A program made the translations under genes and the position numbers. This document shows positions 46,754 to 56,001 of a stretch of 64,000 bases of DNA, piece by piece (position 1 is the stretch's first letter; every line of letters starts with the position of its first letter). The stretch comes from Motilimonas cestriensis (lineage in GTDB: Bacteria > Pseudomonadota > Gammaproteobacteria > Enterobacterales > CBDFNC01), in the NCBI RefSeq assembly GCF_021295315.1, contig NZ_JAIMJA010000001.1, forward strand, positions 62,001 through 126,000, in the 5' to 3' direction. The notes under the pieces are model-generated. The model was given only the letters and a program-made list of their open reading frames with translations. It was not told where the DNA came from and did not search any database.

Positions 46754-49700
46754 ATGACAGTCTCTTCGTTACTAACGCTTCCCGCATTAAAAAAAGCGGG
46801 CGATAAACAATTTTTGGGTCAACTTTCTGGATCTAGCTTGGCATTAGGCGTCGCCGAATTTGCCCTGCAACATCAAGGCATGGTGCTATTATTGGTGGCC
46901 GATACACCCAGTGCACTTAGGTTAGAACAAGAAGTCACCTTCTTCTTACAAGGTAAAAAACCAGTACTGAGTTTACCGGACTGGGAAACCTTACCTTACG
47001 ATAGTTTTTCACCCCATCAAGACATTATTTCAACGCGCCTCACTACCTTGTATCGCTTACCGCAAGTGACCACTGGCGTGTTAATCGTCCCTGTGGCAAC
47101 CTTATTATTGCGCTGCGCGCCCCCCAGCTACTTAACCCAGCATAGCTTGTTGCTTAATACCGGTGAACAGCGCGCCATTCAAAGTTTACGTCAACAGCTT
47201 GAGCAAGCCGGTTACTATCAAGTTGAGCAAGTGATGGAGCATGGTGAATACAGTGCTCGTGGCTCCGTGTTTGATTTATTCCCAATGGGCAGCGCTCAGC
47301 CATATCGCTTAGACTATTTCGATGACGAAATTGAGACGATCAAAGAGTTTGACCCGGAAACGCAGCGAAGTACACAAACCGTTGAGGCCATTGAGCTGTT
47401 GCCGGCACGTGAATTTCCCACCGACAAAGCCGCCATTGAGCGTTTTCGCAGCCAATACCGTGAGCGCTTCAATGCTAGCCGTGAAGCACAATCGGTTTAT
47501 CAACAAGTCAGTAAAGGCACCTTCCCGGCGGGTATTGAATACTACTTACCGCTATTTTTTGAGCAAACCGCCTGCTTGTTTGATTACTTGCCCGATACCA
47601 CGGCGATTGCAGTGGTGGGCGACATTCAACAAGCCGCGGCCCACTTTTTAGGCGATGTAGAGCAACGCTACGAAAACCGTCGTCACGACATTCAGCGACC
47701 ATTATTGCCTCCCCACGAGCTTTACTTGCGAATTGAAGAATGCTTTGGCCAATTAAAACAGTTTCCTCGATTACATTTTAGCGAAGCCGCTGTCAGCACA
47801 GCAAAGGCCGGTTACTTTAACGCGGGCACGCAAAGCCTGCCCAATATCGCGGTAACTCACAATCAGCCGCAACCGCTTGCCGCCCTAACCGACTTTTTGG
47901 CTGATTTTGATTGTAAAGTGCTCTTTTGCGTTGAGTCACAAGGGCGCCGAGAAACCTTACTCAGCTTACTTGAAAAAGTAGCACTCAAACCGAAACAATT
48001 TCAGCAGTTAGTTGATTTTACCCAGTCTGATGCGCGTTTAGGCCTGATCGTTGGCGACGTTAGCCGCAGTTTTATTATCCCATCTGCCAACATTGCCTTT
48101 ATTTGTGAAACGGAACTACTTGGCGATCGCGTGGTGCAACGCCGCCGTAAAGACAGCAAAAAAACGGTTAATACCGACGCGCTGATCCGCAACCTTGCCG
48201 AACTGGCCATCGGCCAAGCGGTAGTGCATTTAGACCACGGTATTGGCCGTTATCAAGGGCTTCAAACCCTCGATATCGGCGGCATGGAAACCGAGTACCT
48301 CACCCTAGAATATGCAGGCGGTGATAAATTATACGTTCCTGTGACTGCATTACATTTAATCAGTCGATACAGCGGCGGTGATGATGAAACCGCTCATATT
48401 CATAAACTTGGCGGTGAAACATGGAGTAAGGCGAAACGCCGCGCAGCGGAAAAAGTACGTGATGTCGCCGCCGAATTACTTAATGTTTATGCTAATCGTG
48501 AAGTCAAACCTGGCCATATCTTTGCCATTGATAAAGAACAATACGCCAGCTTTGCGGCCGCGTTCCCGTTTGAAGAAACCGATGACCAAATAAGCGCCAT
48601 CAATGCAGTATTAAACGACATGTCGCAAAATAAAGCCATGGATCGCTTAGTGTGTGGCGATGTGGGCTTTGGTAAAACCGAAGTGGCCATGCGCGCCGCT
48701 TTTGTGGCGGTGAATGCGGGTAAACAAGTCGCCGTGCTGGTACCGACCACCTTGTTAGCACAGCAACATTATGAAAACTTTAAAGATCGCTTTGCTGACT
48801 GGCCAGTAGAAGTGGAGGTGATGTCACGCTTTAAAACCGCCAAAGAACAAAAAGAAGTATTGGTGCGGTTAAAAGAAGGCAAAGTCGATATCTTGATCGG
48901 TACCCATAAGCTACTTGGTGCTGACATCGAATTTATTGACCTAGGCTTGCTTATCGTCGATGAAGAGCACCGCTTTGGCGTGCGCCAAAAAGAAAAAATC
49001 AAGGCGCTACGAGCCAATATTGACATTCTCACCCTTACCGCCACCCCGATCCCTCGAACCTTGAATATGGCGATGAGTGGCATGCGCGATTTATCCATTA
49101 TCGCCACCCCACCGGCCAAACGCCTCGCCGTTAAAACCTTTGTTCGCCAGCGTGAAGACGCACTGATCAAAGAAGCAATTACCCGTGAGATCATGCGCGG
49201 TGGTCAAGTGTATTTTTTACATAACGCTGTCGACACCATAGAAAAAACCGCTGCAGATTTAGCCGAGCTTGTCCCAGAAGCACGAATTATCGTCGGCCAT
49301 GGCCAAATGCGTGAACGCGACCTAGAAAAAGTCATGTCTGATTTTTACCATCAGCGCTACAACATTCTGGTTTGTACCACCATCATTGAAACAGGGATAG
49401 ATGTACCGACCGCAAATACCATGATCATCGATCGCGCCGATAACCTAGGTTTGGCACAGTTACATCAATTAAGAGGGCGTGTTGGCCGTTCACATCACCA
49501 AGCTTATGCCTACTTATTAGCGCCCCATAAAAAGCTAATGAGTAAAGATGCGAAAAAGCGTTTAGAGGCCATAGCGTCTTTGGAAGCCCTTGGTGCCGGC
49601 TTTACACTTGCCACTCACGACTTAGAAATACGTGGCGCCGGTGAGTTACTGGGTGATGACCAAAGTGGTCAAATTCACTCTATTGGCTTTAGCTTGTACA

Positions 49701-50218
49701 TGGAAATGCTCGAGCAAGCCGTTAACGCACTGCGCGAAGGCAAAGAGCCGGATTTAACCCAATTACTCAACCAGCAAACAGAAATAGAGCTGCGCATACC
49801 GGCGTTATTACCTGATGACTATATTGGCGATGTCAACATGCGTTTGTCCCTTTACAAACGCATTGCCAGTTGCACGAATAAAGATGAGCTAGATGACTTG
49901 CAAATTGAACTGATTGACCGTTTTGGCCTGTTACCTGAGGCAAGTAAACACTTGATTAAAATAGCTGAATTTAAGCTGGCTGCCTCTGCGATTGGCATTA
50001 AAAAAATTGAAGCTCATGCTGCGGGTGGCTACATAGAATTTGCAGAAAAAACTAAGGTAAATCCGACATATCTGGTATCTTTACTGCAAAATCAACCAAG
50101 AATTTATCGCATGGAAGGGCCAACACGTTTGCGTTTTGCCATTCCGGCTCAAGAGCGAAGCGATAGAATTAAACTGGTGCAAACTATGTTGACTGCACTG
50201 ACAGAAAACACCTTATAA
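46754..50218 (+). CDS. mfd: Transcription-repair coupling factor
   Basis: 1154 residues. Removes RNA polymerase stalled at DNA lesions and recruits UvrA. N-terminal UvrB-like module (residues ~1-340; LPDWETLPYDSFSPHQDI), the RNA-polymerase-interacting CarD-like domain (VVHLDHGIGRYQGLQ), then the RecG-like translocase with motif I CGDVGFGKTEVAMRAAF, LVPTTLLAQQHY, motif II LLIVDEEHRFGV, LTATPIPRTL, VCTTIIETGIDVP and RGRVGRS, followed by the TRG region and the C-terminal D7 domain. Normal length. Cytoplasmic. Confidence 0.98.
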   Translation: MTVSSLLTLPALKKAGDKQFLGQLSGSSLALGVAEFALQHQGMVLLLVADTPSALRLEQEVTFFLQGKKPVLSLPDWETLPYDSFSPHQDIISTRLTTLYRLPQVTTGVLIVPVATLLLRCAPPSYLTQHSLLLNTGEQRAIQSLRQQLEQAGYYQVEQVMEHGEYSARGSVFDLFPMGSAQPYRLDYFDDEIETIKEFDPETQRSTQTVEAIELLPAREFPTDKAAIERFRSQYRERFNASREAQSVYQQVSKGTFPAGIEYYLPLFFEQTACLFDYLPDTTAIAVVGDIQQAAAHFLGDVEQRYENRRHDIQRPLLPPHELYLRIEECFGQLKQFPRLHFSEAAVSTAKAGYFNAGTQSLPNIAVTHNQPQPLAALTDFLADFDCKVLFCVESQGRRETLLSLLEKVALKPKQFQQLVDFTQSDARLGLIVGDVSRSFIIPSANIAFICETELLGDRVVQRRRKDSKKTVNTDALIRNLAELAIGQAVVHLDHGIGRYQGLQTLDIGGMETEYLTLEYAGGDKLYVPVTALHLISRYSGGDDETAHIHKLGGETWSKAKRRAAEKVRDVAAELLNVYANREVKPGHIFAIDKEQYASFAAAFPFEETDDQISAINAVLNDMSQNKAMDRLVCGDVGFGKTEVAMRAAFVAVNAGKQVAVLVPTTLLAQQHYENFKDRFADWPVEVEVMSRFKTAKEQKEVLVRLKEGKVDILIGTHKLLGADIEFIDLGLLIVDEEHRFGVRQKEKIKALRANIDILTLTATPIPRTLNMAMSGMRDLSIIATPPAKRLAVKTFVRQREDALIKEAITREIMRGGQVYFLHNAVDTIEKTAADLAELVPEARIIVGHGQMRERDLEKVMSDFYHQRYNILVCTTIIETGIDVPTANTMIIDRADNLGLAQLHQLRGRVGRSHHQAYAYLLAPHKKLMSKDAKKRLEAIASLEALGAGFTLATHDLEIRGAGELLGDDQSGQIHSIGFSLYMEMLEQAVNALREGKEPDLTQLLNQQTEIELRIPALLPDDYIGDVNMRLSLYKRIASCTNKDELDDLQIELIDRFGLLPEASKHLIKIAEFKLAASAIGIKKIEAHAAGGYIEFAEKTKVNPTYLVSLLQNQPRIYRMEGPTRLRFAIPAQERSDRIKLVQTMLTALTENTL

Positions 50219-50227
50219 AGGAACAAG

Positions 50228-50929
50228 ATGTTGCAACGTTTGTTATTTATTTTCATGATGTTAGTAAGCCTGTCGTGCGCACAAGCCAGCGAGCGTTATG
50301 AAGTTGAATTAATTGCTTTTAAACATTATGCCTCGGCCGATGATGTACCAGAAAATTTAAGCTATCAGTTACCTTTATTATCAGTGGATCATGGCGTTAA
50401 TATATTAGCTAACATATTGCCTAGCCAATCAATTCCTATGGTTATCGATGGCGCGCAAGTATTCTCAGGCTCAGATGAGATTACTATTTTGCCCAAGTCC
50501 AGCTTAACCATGAACACGGAAATGAAGCGCCTTACCCGAAACTTAGCCTTCACCCCTCTCATTCATCTAGGTTGGTCAGTAGCAGTAGCGGTAACGGAAG
50601 CGGGTGCCCCTTCGGTACGTATTTTAGCGGGCAAGAACTTTCAAGGTCGCTATCCCCTCAGCAAAAGCCAAATTAATGCAGATGTTGCAGGTCCTTTATT
50701 TGAGTTAGATGGACTTATTACGCTGTATGAAGATCAACAACTCTACCTTGAAACAGAACTGGTACTACGTGAGCCTCCACAATATCTGGGCACAGCGACT
50801 CAAGCCAGTCAGGCTAGTCCATCATTAATAGAGTTTCCAGTGAAACAACGCCAAGCGGTTAACAGTGGCGATACCTATTACCTTGACCATCCTCTATTAG
50901 GGTTATTGGTAAAAATCCGTAAAATTTAG
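50228..50929 (+). CDS. csiV: CsiV-like periplasmic protein
   Basis: 233 residues with a signal peptide (LLFIFMMLVSLSCAQAS-E). The mature start RYEVELIAFKH and the C-terminal YLDHPLLGLLVKIRKI are the CsiV pattern; in Vibrio cholerae CsiV supports LpoA-dependent PBP1A activity and lies downstream of mfd, as here. AAGGA precedes the ATG and the gap to mfd is 9 bases. lpoB is encoded in this window; lpoA is not. Function is inferred from context and similarity. Confidence 0.75.
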   Translation: MLQRLLFIFMMLVSLSCAQASERYEVELIAFKHYASADDVPENLSYQLPLLSVDHGVNILANILPSQSIPMVIDGAQVFSGSDEITILPKSSLTMNTEMKRLTRNLAFTPLIHLGWSVAVAVTEAGAPSVRILAGKNFQGRYPLSKSQINADVAGPLFELDGLITLYEDQQLYLETELVLREPPQYLGTATQASQASPSLIEFPVKQRQAVNSGDTYYLDHPLLGLLVKIRKI

Positions 50930-50936
50930 TCTAACG

Positions 50937-50960
50937 AGCTTCTGAATGAATTCAGAAGCT
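50937..50960 (+). terminator. Hairpin after csiV
   Basis: An 11-bp inverted repeat AGCTTCTGAAT / ATTCAGAAGCT lies 8 bases after the csiV stop. The tail TCGCATTTCTC is only weakly T-rich. Confidence 0.5.
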
Positions 50961-51058
50961 TCGCATTTCTCACGAAATAAATAACAGAGCCTAAGTCGCT
51001 CTACAAAGTCGGTTTTTGTCTTCTATACTGGGGAAAATCCCTATTAATTTATAGTACC

Positions 51059-52711
51059 TTGCAAAAATACCGATGTCGCTTGTTCACTAAGTTACTGCTG
51101 CCCACGGCCTTTGCAGTGTGTGCATTGAGTTTGTTACTGGTTTATTGGGTACCAGAGCTCACCTATAACTTACAAAAACAAGATCAGATAAATACTCTGG
51201 CTCACCTCAGTAACTTTTTAAAAAAACAATACAGTACCACCTCATTACAAGACAAGTTTCCTTTTCATCCCGCGTTTAATCAAGATAGCGCAAATACCAC
51301 AGCCGCGATTCAGATCTTGCCTATCAAACCAAGGCATAATGAGACCGAGTTTGCCATTAATAAACATTTCATTAGAAACCCAAACTCTGACTACTTTGAA
51401 TCGACCAACATAAATAAACCTAAGTCACATCTGATGGTAACCCCTATCAGGCTAAATCAATTTGAATGTGTGGCCTGCCATAACAAATATCAAGTTAACA
51501 GAAAGCGGATCTGGCGAGAAGGCGACATCGCTGGCTATATTGCCTATGCGACCGATACTGCGCATATTGCGAAACAGGCGAGTGAAGTAAGAGATAATAT
51601 TGCAGTAATCATATTGCCATTTATCATATTAATGCTGGTTAGCGCCCTACTCAACTATCGAAAGACCCAAGGTAATGTGGCTCGTTTACTTGATGTCGCC
51701 GTTGATATTACGCATGGCAACCTACAGCGTAGGGTAGCAATAAAAGGACATGATGAACTTGCGCTATTTGGCCAGGCAATGGACATCATGCTTGATACAT
51801 TAGAGCAAACTCAATCTGAACTAATGGCGAGTCAGCAAAATTTACGTCAAGTGAGTAAAGAGCTCAAGCTGCTGAATATAGAGTTGGAACAGCGTGTGTT
51901 TGAACGCAGTGATGCCTTAAACTCGGCTTTATTGAACCTAAAAGAAACCCAAGAAGAGCTGATTAAAAATCAAGGCGCTATCACCGCTTCAACCTTAGTC
52001 GCAGGTATCGCCCATGACATTAATAATCCATTAGGCATTGCGCTCACCGCCGTCACCTATTTACGTGACGAAAATGTAAAAATACAAGATAAAATTCAGC
52101 ATAACAGCATTAAGCGTTCAGAAATCACCACCTATATTACTCATGTCAGTGAAAGCTCTGACATTATCGAAAATAATATTCGCCAAGCAACTCATCTGAT
52201 CCGAAGCTTCAAAGAGCTCAGCATCAATCAATGTAACGATGCACTACAATCCATCCAGGTACAGCCTTTTCTTGAAAGCTTGTTTTTGAGTCTTAGCCCT
52301 GAATTAAAAAAAGCACAAATATCCTATCGGCTTGACGTTCCTTCTCAATTATCATTAATCAGTTATCCTGGAGTTTTAAGCCAAATTTTTACCAACTTAG
52401 TACTCAATTCCATTCGTCATGGCTACGGTAAAGATGAAAAAGGAAGAATCCAACTCACCGTGAGCCAAACTAATGATTTTTTCAAATTTGACTATTCCGA
52501 TGATGGCTGTGGCATTAGCTCAGAAGTAGAGGAAAAGATGTTTACTCCTTTTTTCACTACACGTAAAACCACGGGAGGCTCAGGATTAGGTTTGAATATG
52601 GTGAAAGAACTGATCAAACATAAACTACAAGGCGAGATCAAGATCTACTGCGCCAAGCCTCATGGCTTGGGGTTTATCATCACCTTGCCTCAGTTAACTC
52701 AAGAAAAATAA
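51059..52711 (+). CDS. Membrane histidine kinase with periplasmic haem-c (CxxCH) sensor domain
   Basis: About 550 residues. Helix 1 at ~10-31, periplasmic domain ~32-180, helix 2 at ~181-199, HAMP ~200-253, coiled coil ~250-305, then HisKA with H319 (VAGIAHDINNPLG) and HATPase (N box TNLVLNSIRHGY, G1 DDGCGIS, F box MFTPFFTT, G2 GGSGLGLNMV). The periplasmic domain holds one c-type haem motif, C137-V-A-C140-H141, followed by GDIAGYIAYAT, the pattern of Tll0287-like (DUF3365) haem sensors. So it may sense redox state or a diatomic gas. No response regulator gene is adjacent. The start is probably TTG (51059 or 51080); neither has a good ribosome site. Confidence 0.85.
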   Translation: MQKYRCRLFTKLLLPTAFAVCALSLLLVYWVPELTYNLQKQDQINTLAHLSNFLKKQYSTTSLQDKFPFHPAFNQDSANTTAAIQILPIKPRHNETEFAINKHFIRNPNSDYFESTNINKPKSHLMVTPIRLNQFECVACHNKYQVNRKRIWREGDIAGYIAYATDTAHIAKQASEVRDNIAVIILPFIILMLVSALLNYRKTQGNVARLLDVAVDITHGNLQRRVAIKGHDELALFGQAMDIMLDTLEQTQSELMASQQNLRQVSKELKLLNIELEQRVFERSDALNSALLNLKETQEELIKNQGAITASTLVAGIAHDINNPLGIALTAVTYLRDENVKIQDKIQHNSIKRSEITTYITHVSESSDIIENNIRQATHLIRSFKELSINQCNDALQSIQVQPFLESLFLSLSPELKKAQISYRLDVPSQLSLISYPGVLSQIFTNLVLNSIRHGYGKDEKGRIQLTVSQTNDFFKFDYSDDGCGISSEVEEKMFTPFFTTRKTTGGSGLGLNMVKELIKHKLQGEIKIYCAKPHGLGFIITLPQLTQEK

Positions 52712-52789
52712 CAATTGTCACAAATACTTCACACGAACATCTTTATTAAACACTATATTTTCAAGATATTAATGTTAAAGAGTGAACCA

Positions 52790-53341
52790 ATGAGTGCCCC
52801 TGTACAACAAAGCAGTAAGCAAATTAAAATAACAACCTTAAGCCAAACCCTTGAAAAGCTGATTGCCTGCTATCCTGATGCCACCGTTATTAACTTTACC
52901 AAACACAAGATGGACATAGACCTACCACCTAACTTGTTGTGGTTAGATGTCAATTCAAAAGGGAAGGCTCGGTCAAGCCAATCACAAGTGTTAACGGGCA
53001 ACCTCAATGAACTAGATTGGTTGGCGCAGCTCGATAAAACCACCAACCAAAAGTTCATCATTTTAATCAGTGAGAACAAAAAAAACAGTTATGAGCAATT
53101 GCAGTATCTGCTAGATACTCTCTCAAGCTGGGCCCCTTGCATCGATTTATTAGTTGATAAACAACTAAAAGATAATCTAGCTCGCTGGCCTATCAACGAT
53201 TTTCATCAAGCATTGGAGCTTATTGATGTCATGGATATTGAGCTGACTAAGGTACCAAAGACTTGGTTTAAGCGCATTCAGTTTTGGCTCGGTGTTAGAA
53301 CCCATTACCAAGTTTACCATTACGGCTCTCTTGATTTTTAG
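52790..53341 (+). CDS. Conserved-looking protein of unknown function
   Basis: 183 residues from ATG 52790 (MSAPVQQSSKQIKI), with AAAGAG 7 bases upstream; longer in-frame starts at 52715 and 52772 lack ribosome sites. No signal peptide and no membrane segment. Alternating strand/helix pattern (ATVINFTK, KFIILISENKK, CIDLLVDKQL) suggests a small alpha/beta fold, and the C-terminus is aromatic and basic (TWFKRIQFWLGVRTHYQVYHYG). I do not recognise the family. It follows the haem kinase gene by 78 bases on the same strand, so it may be co-transcribed; no receiver-domain motif is present. Convergent with the spermidine-synthase-like gene. Confidence 0.65.
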   Translation: MSAPVQQSSKQIKITTLSQTLEKLIACYPDATVINFTKHKMDIDLPPNLLWLDVNSKGKARSSQSQVLTGNLNELDWLAQLDKTTNQKFIILISENKKNSYEQLQYLLDTLSSWAPCIDLLVDKQLKDNLARWPINDFHQALELIDVMDIELTKVPKTWFKRIQFWLGVRTHYQVYHYGSLDF

Positions 53342-53354
53342 CCCGCTCTCACTG

Positions 53355-55082
53355 CTACTTTTCAGCTGTAATATCAATTTCTAACCCCATTTCGGCTTGC
53401 CAAGCTTGGTGATGATATTGGTATAAAGTATGCGTTCCCAACTCATTGACTTTTATCTGGTCGCGTTGGCGATAATAATCAGACGGAAAAACTAAAGCGG
53501 CCTGAAACACCTCGGCATTTAACCATGTAAGTTCGAAGGGCAACAATGGCTGTTGTTGTTTCGCACGCACACTAGCGGGAGCGCCCATTTTAGTTGCAAT
53601 ACTCCAACCCCATTCGCCAAAACTAGGCACATTCTGATGATATTGCTCAGTATGAGTGAACCCCGCGGCAGCAAGAGTGTTACCAATGGAAATAAACGCT
53701 TTTTTAGCATGAAATGGCGAGGTTGATTGCACCACTATCGCCCCGTCACCATACAAGAGTTGACGCAATCGAGCGTAGAAGTGTTTACTGTAAAGTTTAT
53801 TTAAATCAGGATGACTGGGATCGGGTAAGTCAACAATAATGGTGTCAAATAAAGCACCTTGTTGCAGTAACGAGTCCACTTCAACAAAAGCGTCACTATT
53901 GATCACCTTGACCCTAGGGTCGTTAAACGAATCTTGCGTTAAACTCATCACCACCCGACTGAGATCACCGGGCAGGTAACGCTCAGGGTGCTGAAACAGA
54001 TCTACCAATTCATCATCTAAATCGACAAGCTTAACACTTTGCACTGGCCACTTCAGTACTTCACGTAAGGCCAAGCCATCACCGCCACCGATAATAAGCA
54101 CATTGTCATGACGCGCCGACACCGACATCGCCGGATGAACCAGCATTTGATGATAAATTTGCTCGTCCATACTCGAAAATTGTAAGCGGCCATTAATGTA
54201 GAAGCCGTAGGCAGAAGGCAAGTTACCTGACATATCTCGGCGAGTGAAAACAAGATTTTGAAATCGAGTTTGTTGCTGATGTACCACTTTATCTAAATAA
54301 AGTAAGTCCTGCATTTTGTTCGACCACTGACCGCCATAGCAATACACCATAAAAACCATTAATGCTAACATCAAATGACTGATGACCAGCCATACCCGAG
54401 TCTTAATTTGTCCTCGGTAGCGTACAAAAAATATCACTCCCGCCACCAAGTTTAGGCTCGCGGTTAAGGCCGCCGCTTGGTTAATTTCAATTTTTAGCAT
54501 CACGATCACCCAGATCGCAGCGCCTACACCAGCCCCTATATAGTCCGCACCATAAATAGTGCCCACGTTATTACTTAAGTGCTTACCGTAAATATCTTCG
54601 CGGATCCTTGCGATGAGCGGGATTTCCATACCAATCAAAAAGCCGAGTATAAAGCCAAACACGTAAGGCATGACTAAAGTAAACTTGACTAAACTCGCAA
54701 ACAAGCCACCTAAAGGCAGCATGTCAACGGGAATGGCAAAAGTGTCAGCAATTATTTGCGGTAAATATTGGGTAAAACCAATTAAACTAGCAAGGAATAT
54801 CGTTGCCCCGCAGCCAATTAGCGCCACACTCACTTCTAACCAAGCGAAGCCTAAGTAGGGATCTTTGATTTTTTTCGCCGCAAATGCACCTAACCCCATG
54901 GCTACGATCATAATGCCTATCATGGCATAGATCACCGTTTCCATACTGCCGAGTACACGAGCGCTGTAGTGAGAGAGAAGGTATTCGTAGATTAAGCCAC
55001 AAGCGGCCAGCACTGCCATGATGCCAATGAGCAGGCAATCATCAAGCAGCAACCTAGGGTTGCTGCGTAAATTTTTCAACAT
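53355..55082 (-). CDS. Membrane-anchored spermidine-synthase-like protein
   Basis: 575 residues. The first ~265 contain about seven membrane helices (IMAVLAACGLIYEYLLS, IGIMIVAMGLGAFAA, FGFILGFLIGMEIPLIAR and others). The rest is a polyamine-aminopropyltransferase fold: YGFYINGRLQFSSMDEQIYHQMLVHP, SAM/dcSAM site LIIGGGDGLALREVLKW, LVDLDDEL, SDAFVEV, and VDLPDPSHPDLNKLYS in place of the soluble SpeE loop DSTDP. The catalytic Asp region is kept, but the substrate is unknown. Last gene of a three-gene operon with a DUF350 protein and a lipoprotein; five bases from the DUF350 gene. No SAM decarboxylase (speD) gene is nearby. Confidence 0.85.
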   Translation of the reverse strand: MLKNLRSNPRLLLDDCLLIGIMAVLAACGLIYEYLLSHYSARVLGSMETVIYAMIGIMIVAMGLGAFAAKKIKDPYLGFAWLEVSVALIGCGATIFLASLIGFTQYLPQIIADTFAIPVDMLPLGGLFASLVKFTLVMPYVFGFILGFLIGMEIPLIARIREDIYGKHLSNNVGTIYGADYIGAGVGAAIWVIVMLKIEINQAAALTASLNLVAGVIFFVRYRGQIKTRVWLVISHLMLALMVFMVYCYGGQWSNKMQDLLYLDKVVHQQQTRFQNLVFTRRDMSGNLPSAYGFYINGRLQFSSMDEQIYHQMLVHPAMSVSARHDNVLIIGGGDGLALREVLKWPVQSVKLVDLDDELVDLFQHPERYLPGDLSRVVMSLTQDSFNDPRVKVINSDAFVEVDSLLQQGALFDTIIVDLPDPSHPDLNKLYSKHFYARLRQLLYGDGAIVVQSTSPFHAKKAFISIGNTLAAAGFTHTEQYHQNVPSFGEWGWSIATKMGAPASVRAKQQQPLLPFELTWLNAEVFQAALVFPSDYYRQRDQIKVNELGTHTLYQYHHQAWQAEMGLEIDITAEK

Positions 55083-55087
55083 AAATT

Positions 55088-55987
55088 TTAAGCCATTAAT
55101 GCACTAAGAACTAACGCAATCGATACATTAATCGCAAACTCAATAGACGCTACACCAACGTTGTGTTGCTGTTCTATCTCAACATCACGCTGAATCCCCA
55201 TCAACACCATGCGCTTGGCAATATGGGCCAGTACTTTAAGTAGCACCATCATGATCAAACTAATACCAAACCACGATAATAGCCCTGCCACTAAGTATTC
55301 AGGATCATAGAACACAAAGTGACTTGCAGCGGTTACTGCGATCGCAGTACCAATGAGGTGGCCACTGTAACGCACCGCTAATGCTACATTGCCTTGAATA
55401 AGTGCAGGCTGAAAACCCGCAACATTACTTTGGTTATAGCGTTTTTCACGAATACGTGACACTAAAACTAAAATTATTTGGCTGATCAACCAACCAGTCA
55501 GGATAGCGATAAAGGTTGAAATGCCAAAGCCTTCTACCCAAATGAGTACGGCGCGAATAATAATAGCTGTAGCAATGGCACTTGCGGCATCGGTGAGCGC
55601 AACCGCTGTATTACGCTCTAAAATTAACTGCGCCTTATTAAACTGACCCAGGGAAAACTTATCATGTACCCAACGGCCCGCTTTTATTAAGAGTAAGCCA
55701 GCAATACCATATACTGACATGCCAATGATTTCATTCAGGTAGTTGTTAGCGCTTTCACCAGTGATGGCTCCGGTTAGTACAATGCCCATGGCCAGCACGC
55801 TGCCAGCCATACTAATGCCGTAGGCAAAATTATCACGTTTGGCCAGCTCTTCAGTAGTATCGATTTTGCCCATCACCCCCATGATATAGCGCATCGTACT
55901 TAGCAACAAAATAGCTATCACCACATCGATAAAAAGGTAGACTAAAAGTTCCGGATTAAATTCTAAAATGGCATTGATAGTGTTCAT
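55088..55987 (-). CDS. DUF350 membrane protein with two tandem repeats
   Basis: 299 residues, about eight membrane helices, roughly double the length of single-domain DUF350 proteins such as YjfL. The two halves look homologous: repeat 1 includes DNFAYGISMAGSVLAMGIVLTGAI and RNTAVALTDAASAIATAIII; repeat 2 includes GNVALAVRYSGHLIGTAIAV and HNVGVASIEFAINVSIALVL. DUF350 genes commonly lie next to spermidine/glutathionylspermidine-type enzymes, as here. Function unknown; a channel or polyamine-handling role is a guess. Middle gene of the operon, 14 bases after the lipoprotein gene. Confidence 0.88.
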   Translation of the reverse strand: MNTINAILEFNPELLVYLFIDVVIAILLLSTMRYIMGVMGKIDTTEELAKRDNFAYGISMAGSVLAMGIVLTGAITGESANNYLNEIIGMSVYGIAGLLLIKAGRWVHDKFSLGQFNKAQLILERNTAVALTDAASAIATAIIIRAVLIWVEGFGISTFIAILTGWLISQIILVLVSRIREKRYNQSNVAGFQPALIQGNVALAVRYSGHLIGTAIAVTAASHFVFYDPEYLVAGLLSWFGISLIMMVLLKVLAHIAKRMVLMGIQRDVEIEQQHNVGVASIEFAINVSIALVLSALMA

Positions 55988-56001
55988 GTTATTGCCCTTC
56001 C

